Shown: positions 14,252 to 22,417 of the stretch, one piece after another
How positions within the stretch are numbered: the stretch's first letter is position 1
How the letters are laid out: each line of letters begins with the position of its first letter
DNA from: a virus
Virus record (IMG/VR): IMGVR_UViG_3300044608_001459
Coordinates: 1 to 22,526 of that record
Direction: 5' to 3' (one strand)
Length of the DNA: 22,526 nt
Notes under the pieces: generated by a model
Databases searched by the model: none
The model's input: only the letters and a program-made list of their open reading frames with translations
Told to the model about the DNA's origin: nothing
Program-made: the position numbers and the translations under genes

Positions 14252-16395
14252 TCGCTTGCCCCCTCGTGGTAAATCCACACTTCAGGGTCTTCGACGGGCA
14301 TCAGGCCGCCGTCCGAAGGGGAGCGGAAATGCGTTGGAAGCACGCGCTTGAAAACAGGCGTAATCTCGCCAGTGGTTGGATCAACGTCCGTTTGATCAAT
14401 CGGAACTTCCATGCCTTCAACGCACAAAAATCCGTTGCGCGAGCGTGCCGCTCCTTCCTTCACAAACTTGATATATCCCTTGGAAGTCAGCACTTCGATG
14501 CGGTCGCGGATGGAATGCCGCCCACCAAGACCAGCTTTGTGCTCCCATACTTGGCAGAACATATTGCTGGTATAGAGATTGTTTTTACGTGCCTCCTCAT
14601 AGACGATTTCCAGAATCTTGTCGTGCTTCCTGCGGCGTTCCGCATCGAGCTTTTGGCCGTAATCTTTGTTAACCAGTCGCTCGCTGTAGTGTTCCAGTTC
14701 GCGCCATCTGCCATCGATCTTGTCGACAAACTTCGGAGCCACGCCTTCGCCATTACGGAGCTCAAACACCATTTGCCTTATGGGTTGGCTCTCATCGGGA
14801 CGGAACATGATGATGCCCGTGGTGTAGAAACTCCGCAGACTGCCTGCGCCAGAAAGCCCTTGGAATGGATCTTCCTCCAGCAGCTTCTTGGTGATTTTCT
14901 TGGTGTGGTGAGCGAGGATAACGCCAGCTTGCGGATTGGTGCGGTAGCGTATGGCTTCCACGCGATCCTGCAAAAACGCCAGCATCGCGGTGTTGTCGTT
15001 TTCGCCACCCGATTTTCCGCCGTCATAGACGTTACGCAGCGGATCAATCACGATCACATCCAGTTCAGAAGGGTTGAAGCTGGCAGCAATGGTGTCGATA
15101 ACCTTTTCAACACCTCGCTCATCCAGCAGCATCCTGATCTGCGGCGTGATGACGAGATTGTTCCTGAACAACGGCAGCAGATTGGGATTGGTAGGCACGC
15201 TCCGCAAACGCTCGCGGAGATACGCATAGCCAATCTCGCTCTGCAGGCAGAAAATTTTGAGTGGGCGTGACGGAGTCATGCTGAGGAACGGCAAGCCCAT
15301 CGCCATGTAAGCCAGCCAGTGGATCAGCAGATCGCTTTTTCCGACCTTCGGTGCGCCGCCCAGAACCAGCAACCCACCAGGCGTGAGAATGCGTGGCGCG
15401 ATAATGTCGGGAGGTGTTGGGCTATCGTCGTCCAAGTAATGCCCGACCGAAAATGCAGGAATAGCCGTAGTGGGGGCGACAGTGGCGCGAGTGGCGGATA
15501 CCAGAAATGCACCGATGTCCATGCCTTCCAGCACAGCGTCAGCTGCATCCCATTTCTCAGGTTTGCTATTGGGAACGGCAAGCACCGCAAGCGAAGCAAC
15601 GCCGAGTGTCTTGAGACGAGCCGCCACGCTCTCCGCATATTTGAACCCTGGCTCGTCGTGATCAGGCCAAATGATCACATGCTTGCCAGCAAGCGGTGAC
15701 CAGTCGGTTTTATCAATCGGCGCGTTTGCCCCATTCATGGCGGTGGTGGCGCACACACCAGCATCGATTAATGCCTGCGCGGCTTTCTCACCCTCAACAA
15801 GCACCACGGCATTTGCCGCCGTGATGCCTGGTTGGTTATAAAGCGGCCTGATTTCGGGAGTGCGATTGCGGCGTGTCGTCACATCCCACGGGCGGAATTG
15901 CTTGCCGCTTGGTGGATCGTAACGGTAAACGCAGGCGATCAGCGTGCCTTCAGCATCCAAATAATCCCATTTGCCCGTAACGGGGCCGAGGTCTTCCGTT
16001 TCAGCCGATAGCACATGCTTCGGAACAGGCTTGCACGGACTGCCCAGCCATTCATGAATTGTGCTGATGACATCGGGGAACTGACTGCGCGTGTCCTTGC
16101 CATGCACGCCAGCCCAGAGGGCGATAACATCACCACCTTCACCCGTCGCAAAATCATGCCACTGACCAGTTTTTGTGCCGCTCAGTTCCACAACGAGGCT
16201 GTCGCCAGTGTTGCCATGAATATCACCAACAACAAACTTTCCATTTCTGATAACGCCAGCGGGCAATAGATAATGCAAAACCTCGCGTAGCCTGCTGAGA
16301 AGCAGTGATTTAATCTCATCAACTGAGATGGTTGCTTCTTCTTTGGGTGTGGATTGAGTTTTGGCATCGTTGAAATCTTTCCAGTCATGACTCAT
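14248..16395 (-). CDS. Primase-helicase (Toprim plus RepA-type ATPase), 715 aa
   Basis: Start at MSHDWKDFNDAKTQ (16395): its ATG overlaps the nuclease gene stop (ATGA) and follows GGGAGGGG; the frame is open upstream to 16440. The N-terminal part has GQWHDFATGEGGDVIALWAG (about 78-97), typical of phage primase N-termini but lacking a visible zinc-binding Cys set. A Toprim domain follows: VVLVEGEKAAQAL (Glu201) and IIWPDHDEPGFKYA (Asp245, Asp247). The C-terminal RepA/AAA_25-type ATPase has Walker A LVLGGAPKVGKSDLL (344-357), Walker B DVIVIDPLRNVYDGG (446-460) and VILAHHTKK (492-500). It would unwind and prime phage DNA. Neighbours are the nuclease, helicase and resolvase of the same operon. 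Confidence 0.85.
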   Translation of the reverse strand: MSHDWKDFNDAKTQSTPKEEATISVDEIKSLLLSRLREVLHYLLPAGVIRNGKFVVGDIHGNTGDSLVVELSGTKTGQWHDFATGEGGDVIALWAGVHGKDTRSQFPDVISTIHEWLGSPCKPVPKHVLSAETEDLGPVTGKWDYLDAEGTLIACVYRYDPPSGKQFRPWDVTTRRNRTPEIRPLYNQPGITAANAVVLVEGEKAAQALIDAGVCATTAMNGANAPIDKTDWSPLAGKHVIIWPDHDEPGFKYAESVAARLKTLGVASLAVLAVPNSKPEKWDAADAVLEGMDIGAFLVSATRATVAPTTAIPAFSVGHYLDDDSPTPPDIIAPRILTPGGLLVLGGAPKVGKSDLLIHWLAYMAMGLPFLSMTPSRPLKIFCLQSEIGYAYLRERLRSVPTNPNLLPLFRNNLVITPQIRMLLDERGVEKVIDTIAASFNPSELDVIVIDPLRNVYDGGKSGGENDNTAMLAFLQDRVEAIRYRTNPQAGVILAHHTKKITKKLLEEDPFQGLSGAGSLRSFYTTGIIMFRPDESQPIRQMVFELRNGEGVAPKFVDKIDGRWRELEHYSERLVNKDYGQKLDAERRRKHDKILEIVYEEARKNNLYTSNMFCQVWEHKAGLGGRHSIRDRIEVLTSKGYIKFVKEGAARSRNGFLCVEGMEVPIDQTDVDPTTGEITPVFKRVLPTHFRSPSDGGLMPVEDPEVWIYHEGASE

Positions 16396-17144
16396 GCATT
16401 CCCCTCCCAACACCGCTGTCGGTAGGAGCAGAATCGGCATTCGTAATATTCAGGGTCGGCGGTGAAGCGCGGCATCACTTCGCCAGTTTCGGTGGCACGC
16501 AGAATCATCACGGCGCGATCACTGGCGGTCTGCGCGGTGGCAGCATCAAACGGTACGAGTTCGTGGTAAATTTCTGCCGTGTCTTTATTGATGGCGGTAA
16601 ACAGCGCGGGATTGCGTGAAATGCCAGCAACCGTGCCTTCCATATATGCCTGGTAAATCGCTATCTGCGCGGCATAGACGGGCTTGGATTTCGCCACGCC
16701 ATTTTTGACAGTGTCTTTCCACGACTTGGCATTCATGGATTTGCATTCCCATAGCATCGGGAATGTCAGGCCAAGTTTAGCGGCTGCACCATTGATAATT
16801 CCGTCCACATGGCCACGGATGCGGCCACCAGCAACAGAGAAACCAAAGGCTTCACCGTTCTGCTTGCGCGTGAATAATTGCAGACCAGCAGCATGAAGCC
16901 ATTTGATCGCCATATCTTCAAAGGCATGACCAGCAGCGAAGATACGCAGCGTCTGCCCAGAGAAATCTTTATCTTTCGGTGTGTGGGTGAATTCATATTG
17001 AAGCGCACGCTGGCAGGAAATACCAAGCCGTGATGCGCCCATATAATCGCGCTCTGGCTTGGTTTTCTGTTCCGCTACCAAGGCAGCATCAATCAGTTCG
17101 TTCAGTTCTTCCGTGAAGGTCGGTCTGTGATTGAAGTCCAGCAT
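16392..17144 (-). CDS. PD-(D/E)XK nuclease, Cas4/RecB-like with Fe-S cysteines, 250 aa
   Basis: Nuclease motifs in order: GASRLGISCQRALQYEF (Cys44), AGHAFEDMAIKWL (His73), GRIRGHVDGII (Asp114), LWECKSMNAKSW (E133-x-K135) and YAAQIAIYQAYM (the Q-x3-Y motif). Three C-terminal cysteines (C236, C239, C245 in YECRFCSYRQRCWEG) plus Cys44 form the C...CxxCxxxxxC arrangement of Cas4/AddB-type 4Fe-4S nucleases. Phage members probably process DNA ends for recombination or replication. The start overlaps the previous stop (TGATG) and the stop overlaps the primase start (ATGA). A CRISPR adaptation role is not suggested, because no cas genes or arrays are nearby. Confidence 0.85.
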   Translation of the reverse strand: MLDFNHRPTFTEELNELIDAALVAEQKTKPERDYMGASRLGISCQRALQYEFTHTPKDKDFSGQTLRIFAAGHAFEDMAIKWLHAAGLQLFTRKQNGEAFGFSVAGGRIRGHVDGIINGAAAKLGLTFPMLWECKSMNAKSWKDTVKNGVAKSKPVYAAQIAIYQAYMEGTVAGISRNPALFTAINKDTAEIYHELVPFDAATAQTASDRAVMILRATETGEVMPRFTADPEYYECRFCSYRQRCWEGNA

Positions 17145-17389
17145 CAGAACGGCACCTCCGAGCTAAACTTTTCGTTCGCCTCCGCTCGCAAGTGCTCGCA
17201 TGAGGCGTGCTCAGGGCTGCCGCGCATGCGATCCTGATAAGCCGTCACCACCACTTCGATGATGGTAAGAACCTCATGCTTGGTCATTTCCGCAAAGGAA
17301 CGGTGCATGCCAATCTCGGCGACATATTCGCCGAGCGGTTTCAGCGCGGCCGCCATGCAGTCTTTTTCAAAGTCGGTTGGGTCAATCAT
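17144..17389 (-). CDS. DUF6511-like protein, 81 aa
   Basis: Small acidic protein beginning MIDPTDFEKDCMAAALKPLG, then YVAEIG, HEVLTIIEVVVTAYQDRMR and ending SSEVPF. The opening and the 'L..IEVVVTAYQD.M' helix are characteristic of the DUF6511-like proteins found between helicase and nuclease genes in alphaproteobacterial phages. The C-terminal VPF tail resembles the acidic/hydrophobic tips used to bind partners such as SSB-interacting proteins, but that is speculation. It overlaps the helicase gene by ATGA and the nuclease gene by one base, so all three are translationally coupled. Function is unknown. Confidence 0.72.
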   Translation of the reverse strand: MIDPTDFEKDCMAAALKPLGEYVAEIGMHRSFAEMTKHEVLTIIEVVVTAYQDRMRGSPEHASCEHLRAEANEKFSSEVPF

Positions 17390-19044
17390 GCTGCCCTCCC
17401 GCGAATCGCGTGCTGAATAGCCTGCTGGTTAAAGCGCATGGTCATCAGTGCCGAGGCGCGATAGCGCGTCAGGCCGTAATCGTTACGGTGCTCTGGTAGC
17501 CAGTGAAGCTGTTTTTCCGTTGCAGGTTGGTGCAGCCATGCACGGGTTTTGTGAGCCGTGTCCTCGCTTTCAAAGAGATTGAGATAATCATCCGCCGAGG
17601 CGAAACACATAATGCGTTCACCCGAAGCCAGTAGCTTAGGCGGCTCATTCTTGCGGCCACCAACGGCGTGCCAGTCACCATCTTTAAGGAATACGCCAGC
17701 CCAAGCATTGAAACCCGTTGCCACAAAATAGCGGTCATCATTATTCAGGTCGCACCACAGGAAACTGGAACGCTTCAGCAGATCGATTTCCGTCATCACG
17801 AAATCGTTGCTGCCTAACGTCTTGCTGGCTGCCTTCTCCAACGGCCACTCATAGCCGCACAGCGCACATTCCTTGCTGGCAATCGGCACAGCAGCGTGAC
17901 ATTTAGGGCAATCCTTGTAAGGGGCTTCGTCGTCTTTATGCCGATCGTCGAGGTCTACTTCCTGTTCCAGTGATCCGTGAATCAGGCTAGCCGTGCCAAA
18001 ATCCAGCACGATGCAATCTTTTTTCACCACGCCTGGATGCTCATTGCGATCAATCGTGCGAAGGCCGCGACCAATCATCTGCACCATGGTGGACTTGTAA
18101 GAGCTTGGACGCAGCAACACTACGCAGGCAGTGGGCGGGAAGTCCCAGCCTTCGGTCAACACCGCCACATTTAGGATGACCTGCGCTTCGCCTGATGTGT
18201 AGGCTTCAAGTGTGTTGCTGCGCTCGGTTTCCGACATATCGCCATGCACGAACACGGCAGGCACGCCAGCAGCGTTGAAACTCGCAGCCACATCCTGGGC
18301 ATGTTTAATGGTGGAGCAGAAAACGACTGTCTTGCGGTCACCGGCTTTTTCCTGCCAGTGCTTTACCACCGCATCGTTAATCGGCACGGTGTTCATGATG
18401 TTGGCAACCGCGCCCATATCGTAATCAAGAGCGGTTTTGCGGACTTTGCTCAGTTCATCGCGCACACCCACATCCATCACGAAAGTGCGTGGTGGTACGA
18501 GGTGACCAGAAGCGATCAATTCCTTAACGGTGATCTGATCCGCCACGTTGCTAAATATCGGACGCAAGCCCAGCTTGTCGCCACGGTTCGGCGTAGCGGT
18601 CATGCCCAGCAACTTGAGATTCGGGTTCGCTTTCTGAGCATGCTCAATGACGCGCAGATAGCTGTCAGCCAGTGCATGGTGCGCTTCATCAATCACCAAC
18701 GCATCAAGCACTGGCATGGTGGCAAGGTTGCTTTCCCGCGATAGGGTCTGCACCATGGCAAAGGTCACATCGCCGTGCCATGTCTTAATCGTGGCGTTGA
18801 ACACCGAGGTTGAAAGGTGCGGATTCACGCGCTTGAACTTGCTCTGGTTTTGAACTGTCAGTTCATCGCGGTGCGCCAGCACACAGGCTCGGCTGGTATC
18901 TTCTTTGAACAAGTCACCCAGCACTGCAGAGAGCATAATTGTTTTGCCTGCACCCGTCGGGGCAACAGCCAGCGTATTCCCATGCTCTTTCAGGGCTGCA
19001 ACCGTTTTGGTAACAAGCTCTTTCTGTCTTGGTCTTAACAACAT
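17386..19044 (-). CDS. Superfamily 2 DEAH helicase with zinc ribbon, 552 aa
   Basis: Type III restriction/RecQ-like SF2 helicase. Motif I VAPTGAGKTIML (27-38), motif II VIDEAHHA (117-124), motif III GMTATPNR (147-154), helicase C motifs including VFVHGDMSETERSN and NVAVLTEGWDFP (292-303), and motif VI QMIGRGLRT (322-330). A Cys4 zinc ribbon follows (C379, C382, C393, C396). The C-terminal part (TEKQLHWLPEHRNDYGLTRYRASALM) is typical of phage replication helicases of this group. GGGGGTGAC precedes the ATG. It lies 12 nt after the ssDNA-binding-type gene and overlaps the DUF6511-like gene, so it is a core member of the replication operon and probably unwinds DNA during phage replication or recombination. 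Confidence 0.88.
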   Translation of the reverse strand: MLLRPRQKELVTKTVAALKEHGNTLAVAPTGAGKTIMLSAVLGDLFKEDTSRACVLAHRDELTVQNQSKFKRVNPHLSTSVFNATIKTWHGDVTFAMVQTLSRESNLATMPVLDALVIDEAHHALADSYLRVIEHAQKANPNLKLLGMTATPNRGDKLGLRPIFSNVADQITVKELIASGHLVPPRTFVMDVGVRDELSKVRKTALDYDMGAVANIMNTVPINDAVVKHWQEKAGDRKTVVFCSTIKHAQDVAASFNAAGVPAVFVHGDMSETERSNTLEAYTSGEAQVILNVAVLTEGWDFPPTACVVLLRPSSYKSTMVQMIGRGLRTIDRNEHPGVVKKDCIVLDFGTASLIHGSLEQEVDLDDRHKDDEAPYKDCPKCHAAVPIASKECALCGYEWPLEKAASKTLGSNDFVMTEIDLLKRSSFLWCDLNNDDRYFVATGFNAWAGVFLKDGDWHAVGGRKNEPPKLLASGERIMCFASADDYLNLFESEDTAHKTRAWLHQPATEKQLHWLPEHRNDYGLTRYRASALMTMRFNQQAIQHAIRGRAA

Positions 19045-19056
19045 GCCGTCACCCCC

Positions 19057-19644
19057 TTATTGCGCCCAGGAAGGCAGATTGCCCGCTGGTTTGGGTGGTT
19101 GGCCCGGCGATGCGGCAGCAGCTGGTGCGGCGGTATAACCACCACGACCCATCAATGCGGCATATTCCTTGTTGTCGCTGGTTACGGCGTATTTGATGAC
19201 GTTTTTGTCATTGCCGTTCTGGTCTTTTTCCATGTCAACACGCGCAAGGAACTCAATCCCATCCAGATCGCCGAGGCCGTTGATGCGGCGTGCGTTCTGC
19301 GCGGCAGGCGAATTATCCTTGTTGCCAATGCCACGGGCGGAGTTGAGAATACCCTTGATCAGTGATCGGCCGATGTTCGCCCATTCTTCACCTTTTTCGC
19401 TGTGCAGCCCAATCAGGCTCCAGATTTTGCGGCGGGCATATTGCCCTTCAAGCACCACAAATTCAGCGTTGAGATAAACCGAGCCACTGGTGGTGTTGCG
19501 GGTGGCGTATCCGCCAGTCCAGCCTTTCTGCGGATCATCATAGCCACCTGGCTTAATGGTCATCCGCACTTTAATCAGCGTGCCTTTCGGGATCAGATCG
19601 TAGCTGTTCTGGTCATCTGCATTGTTAAAATCGTTCCAGCTCAT
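19057..19644 (-). CDS. DUF669-like ssDNA-binding-type protein, 195 aa
   Basis: The protein opens with MSWNDFNNADDQNSYDLIPK, then GTLIKVRMTIKPGGYDD, VYLNAEFVVLEGQYARRKIW, GRSLIKGILNSARGI and GLGDLDGIEFLARVDMEKDQNGNDKNVIKYAVT. This is the DUF669 pattern: an OB-fold-like domain for phage single-strand DNA binding. The tail is Ala/Gly/Pro-rich and ends GNLPSWAQ, a flexible linker with a hydrophobic tip like SSB tails. AAGGAG lies 8 nt before the ATG, inside the end of the preceding small gene. Neighbouring helicase, nuclease and primase genes support a role in coating replicating or recombining DNA. Confidence 0.8.
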   Translation of the reverse strand: MSWNDFNNADDQNSYDLIPKGTLIKVRMTIKPGGYDDPQKGWTGGYATRNTTSGSVYLNAEFVVLEGQYARRKIWSLIGLHSEKGEEWANIGRSLIKGILNSARGIGNKDNSPAAQNARRINGLGDLDGIEFLARVDMEKDQNGNDKNVIKYAVTSDNKEYAALMGRGGYTAAPAAAASPGQPPKPAGNLPSWAQ

Positions 19645-19647
19645 AAA

Positions 19648-19881
19648 TTATGCTCCTTGCGTTTCGGTGTTTTGGGGAATGGTGTGGGTCAGCCGTTCAG
19701 CGGCGGGGCGAACGGTGCCTTTGATTTTTTCCATGAGCCGACCCAGATGCGGCTCTTCCATGACTTCTAGCCGCCCAGAGCGATCCTTCGCGGGGTAGCC
19801 GTATTCATTGAGGGTGTGGCAAATGAAGGCGCGGAAGGAATTATTTGATTGCGCTGGCCGCCCTGAGCTATCAAGGCCCAA
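19648..19881 (-). CDS. Hypothetical phage protein, 77 aa (start uncertain)
   Basis: First recognisable frame of the leftward operon. It must begin with TTG at 19881 (weak AGGG nearby), because an in-frame TAG lies three codons upstream; the only later ATG (residue 41) would leave 37 aa. The product (SFRAFICHTLNEYGYPAKDR, LEVMEEPHLGRLMEKIKGTVRPAAERLTHTI) is charged and helical and resembles no family I can name. Its stop is 3 nt before the DUF669-like start and it contains that gene's ribosome site, so it is probably translated. A second open frame (GTG 19963 to TGA 19871, 30 codons) runs into its start, which raises the possibility of a frameshifted longer gene. Confidence 0.5.
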   Translation of the reverse strand: MGLDSSGRPAQSNNSFRAFICHTLNEYGYPAKDRSGRLEVMEEPHLGRLMEKIKGTVRPAAERLTHTIPQNTETQGA

Positions 19882-20067
19882 GCCCTATGGGTTTGCCTGC
19901 GGGCCGTGGCTCATTACACTGCGCCCGCACCACCACGCAGACAAAAGCCTTGACTGCCTGCACCCACTCATTGGCGTTGGCCTAGTCAGGTTTGATGCAA
20001 AACATCTAACCTGCGTGACTTTTATGAGATACCAAACGATGAGCAATTGCCCTTTGAGAAAAAAATC

Positions 20068-20096
20068 TTGTTATGTGACGTGATGTGCCGTATCTT
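20068..20096 (+). promoter_or_regulatory. Promoter of the R-M operon
   Basis: TTGTTA (20068-20073) and TATCTT (20091-20096) are separated by 17 bp, a good sigma-70 match with optimal spacing. They are followed by an AT-rich stretch and then the GTG start of the ribbon-helix-helix-like gene about 25 nt downstream. The spacer contains TGTGACGTGATGTG, a loose direct repeat that could be an operator for the small protein. The rest of the 240-bp interval 19882-20121 has only the short minus-strand frame mentioned for the neighbouring gene. Confidence 0.5.
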
Positions 20097-20121
20097 TCAT
20101 TAAAACATTTGGGGAACAAAA

Positions 20122-20292
20122 GTGGCTGTCGGAAAAAGCAATCGTATCGTGGTAGAGGTCAAGCCAGATTTTAAGGCGCAGATTTACGCGGCCCTTAAAA
20201 AAAGGGGATTAACCTTTAAGGAGTGGGTTACGGAGCAAGCAGAAGAAAATCTCATTCCAGCGAACAAAACGCGCCGCAAGAAAGAAACGTAA
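20122..20292 (+). CDS. Ribbon-helix-helix-like small protein, 56 aa
   Basis: A GTG start with GGGG 7 nt upstream; the TAA is followed with no gap by the ATG of the first methyltransferase. The sequence reads KSNRIVVEVKPDFKAQIYAA and LKKRGLTFKEWVTEQAEENL, then a basic tail (NKTRRKKET). A short strand of alternating residues (RIVVEV) followed by two amphipathic helices joined at RGLT fits the Arc/MetJ/CopG ribbon-helix-helix fold. Its position as first gene of an R-M operon suggests a transcriptional control protein. C proteins in that role are usually helix-turn-helix, so a ribbon-helix-helix regulator would be less usual. A toxin-antitoxin antitoxin is the alternative, but no toxin gene is adjacent. 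Confidence 0.65.
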   Translation: MAVGKSNRIVVEVKPDFKAQIYAALKKRGLTFKEWVTEQAEENLIPANKTRRKKET

Positions 20293-21243
20293 ATGAAAAT
20301 AGTGTCTCTTTTCTCTGGCTGTGGCGGCCTTGACATTGGCTTTATCAACGCGGGCCATGAAGTCATATGGGCTAATGATATTGATGGAGATTCCGTCTCG
20401 ACCTACATCAAGAACATTGGCAATCATGCTGTTCACAGTCCCATTCAGGACGTTTTCTCTTCGAGCATCCCAGACTGTGATGTCGTTATAGGCGGATTTC
20501 CTTGCCAAGGGTTTTCGCAAGCTAACCGCCTACGCTTTGAAGAGGACGATAGGAATAGGCTTTATTTAGAATTCCTGAGAGTCATCCGCGACAAGCAACC
20601 AGCATACTTTTTGGCTGAAAACGTAAGAGGGATCCTTAGCCTTGCAAGCGGAAGAGCCATTCAGAAGATCGAGGAAGATTTTTCCTCCGCTGGATACAGG
20701 GTGCAGACACAATTATTCAATGTTGCTGACTTCGGCGTTCCACAAAACCGCTGGCGCGTAATTATTGCAGGCACAAGGAAAGACCTTCCCGTCAATGAAA
20801 ATTACGCATACCCCACACCAACGCATGCTAACCCTAAAAAAGCACGAGGTATTATTAAGCCGTGGGTAACAATTGGTGAGGCCTTGAAAGGCGTCCCTGA
20901 ACCAGAGAGCTGTCACAGTTTGCCCAACCATATTTATTCACGGTATAAAGTAACGAACCGCAACTTCACTGGCCACAGAACCACTGATCCCGATAAGCCA
21001 TCGCCAACTATTCTTGCGAGAGGTAATGGCGGCGGCGGGGTGTGTGCCATTCAGCACCCGAATAATCATAGGCGCATGTCAATTCGGGAGCAAGCCATCA
21101 TTCAAACTTTCCCATTGGATTTTGAATTCATCGGGGCCATGAATTCCTGCTATCGACAGGTCGGGAACGCTGTTCCTGTTCTCTTTGCTCTGCATCTAGG
21201 TAATAATCTCAGCAAGGCCTCAAGGATTAGGAGGGCGGCATAA
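20293..21243 (+). CDS. DNA cytosine-C5 methyltransferase 1 of the R-M pair, 316 aa
   Basis: Complete C5 methyltransferase: motif I SLFSGCGGLDIGF (5-17), catalytic PCQ in IGGFPCQGFSQANR (Cys71), ENVRGI (109-114), motif VIII VPQNRWRVIIAG (about 148-159) and motif X RQVGNAVPVLF near the C-terminus. The target-recognition region (about 170-255) ends RNFTGHRTTDPDKPSPTILARGNGGGG. The start touches the preceding stop, and the stop shares one base with the next ATG (TAATG). It is clearly related to the downstream enzyme (same start, PTHAN, GEAL, HPNN.RRM blocks), suggesting duplication and divergence. Paired m5C enzymes usually modify the two strands of an asymmetric site; that is inferred, and the target sequence cannot be read from the gene. 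Confidence 0.92.
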   Translation: MKIVSLFSGCGGLDIGFINAGHEVIWANDIDGDSVSTYIKNIGNHAVHSPIQDVFSSSIPDCDVVIGGFPCQGFSQANRLRFEEDDRNRLYLEFLRVIRDKQPAYFLAENVRGILSLASGRAIQKIEEDFSSAGYRVQTQLFNVADFGVPQNRWRVIIAGTRKDLPVNENYAYPTPTHANPKKARGIIKPWVTIGEALKGVPEPESCHSLPNHIYSRYKVTNRNFTGHRTTDPDKPSPTILARGNGGGGVCAIQHPNNHRRMSIREQAIIQTFPLDFEFIGAMNSCYRQVGNAVPVLFALHLGNNLSKASRIRRAA

Positions 21244-22229
21244 TGAAGATCGTTTCTCTGTTTTCAGGGTGCGGTGGACTTGATCTCGGTCTTATCGAGT
21301 CTGGCCACGAAGTCATATGGGCCAATGACATTTTTGCCGAGGCCGCGCAAACGTACCGCCACAATATTGGTTGTCATGTGGATGAGCGTGACATTAGGAA
21401 TATACCTTCTTCTGACATTCCTGACTGTGATGCAATTGTTGGAGGTTTTCCTTGCCAAGGATTTTCCGTTGCCAACATGAAGCGCAATGTTTCTGACATC
21501 AGAAACCAGCTTTACCGTGAGATGGTACGTGTCATACACGATAAACAGCCAAAGTTTTTCATTGGTGAGAACGTCAAGGGCATTGCTTCGCTTGGGGGCG
21601 GCGCGGCACTTGAAAAAATCATCACAGATTTTGGTAAGGCTGGATACAATGTGAATTGGAAAGTCGTCAATGCAGCAGATTACGGGGTTCCCCAAAAGCG
21701 CATGCGTCTTATCATCTTTGGCATAAGGAAAGACCTTGTGTTGAGCGGGACTTTTTTTCCGCCGGAGCCCACACATGCTAATGCGGAACTGGCAAAGGCA
21801 TTGAAACTGAAGCCATGGCTAACAGTTGGAGAAGCATTGGCGCACTTCCCTGATCCAGATACCATAAATGGCAAACGCATTCCCAACCATGAAGCCTCGC
21901 AATATAAGCTGCGCTTTAATGGTCATTTGGGTCACAGATTCATTGACCCAGACCAGCCGGCCCCTACAGTTACGGGGCGCGGCGATGAAAAAGGCGGGGT
22001 TGTCGTTTTGCATCATCCTAACAACAACCGGAGAATGACAGCGCGGGAACTAGCAGCCGTTCAATCATTCCCAGATAATTTCGTGTTTTCCGGCGCAAAA
22101 ACATCTGCCTATAGGCAGATAGCCAACGCCGTTCCCCCACTTCTTGGCAAGGCTATTGGCCTGATGCTGGGAATAAATGAGCAACGGATGGTTAAATTAT
22201 CCCCACAGAAATCAAGGAAGCGAGCATGA
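21243..22229 (+). CDS. DNA cytosine-C5 methyltransferase 2 of the R-M pair, 328 aa
   Basis: Second C5 methyltransferase: motif I SLFSGCGGLDLGL (5-17), PCQ in VGGFPCQGFSVANM (Cys71), ENVKGI (about 109-114), motif VIII VPQKRMRLIIFG and motif X RQIANAVPPLLG, where Ala replaces the more common Gly before Asn (a known variant). The recognition region differs from the first enzyme mainly between residues 170 and 235 (ALKLKPWLTVGEALAHFPDP, GKRIPNHEASQYKLRFNGHLGHR), as expected if the pair recognise different strands. The ATG shares one base with the previous stop, and its TGA overlaps the next ATG (ATGA), so it is in the middle of a tightly coupled operon. Confidence 0.92.
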   Translation: MKIVSLFSGCGGLDLGLIESGHEVIWANDIFAEAAQTYRHNIGCHVDERDIRNIPSSDIPDCDAIVGGFPCQGFSVANMKRNVSDIRNQLYREMVRVIHDKQPKFFIGENVKGIASLGGGAALEKIITDFGKAGYNVNWKVVNAADYGVPQKRMRLIIFGIRKDLVLSGTFFPPEPTHANAELAKALKLKPWLTVGEALAHFPDPDTINGKRIPNHEASQYKLRFNGHLGHRFIDPDQPAPTVTGRGDEKGGVVVLHHPNNNRRMTARELAAVQSFPDNFVFSGAKTSAYRQIANAVPPLLGKAIGLMLGINEQRMVKLSPQKSRKRA

Positions 22230-22417
22230 TACCTGTTAAGCCATTCGATAGTTACAAATGGCGGTGGCTTAGTGTCCAGCCAACAGAAAGCCTTCTTGAT
22301 CCACCTGTATTTCTAGGGGTTCTTCGAGTTTTGGCTAGGCACGAAGGGGAACGCCCATCAACACCAGAGATTGAAACAGAGCTAAACACCGTTCAATCTG
22401 AAACAAACACCAGCTGA
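22226..22417 (+). pseudogene. Truncated fourth gene of the R-M operon (putative restriction enzyme), 63 codons left
   Basis: The ATG overlaps the second methyltransferase stop (ATGA), so this is the next gene of the operon. The N-terminal residues (MIPVKPFDSYKWRWLSVQPT, LLDPPVFLGVLRVLARHEGE) look like a genuine protein start with conserved-looking Trp and Pro. The reading frame then ends abruptly (VQSETNTS) at a TGA that coincides with the edge of the IS30-family element, whose transposase stop is only 3 bases further on. The gene is therefore probably interrupted. A restriction endonuclease or its partner is expected at this position by context, but I do not recognise the fragment, and the specific family is unknown. 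Confidence 0.6.

Noticed and set aside
14266-15270. Long rightward open frame (334 codons) antisense to the primase-helicase gene
   Set aside because: It lies wholly opposite a well-supported gene with intact motifs, has no recognisable domain and no convincing ribosome site; the composition of the sense gene leaves this antisense frame free of stops.
20293-22229. Tandem methyltransferases as one frameshifted or fused gene
   Set aside because: Each has a full set of motifs I, IV, VI, VIII and X with its own start, and they meet at a clean TAATG junction.
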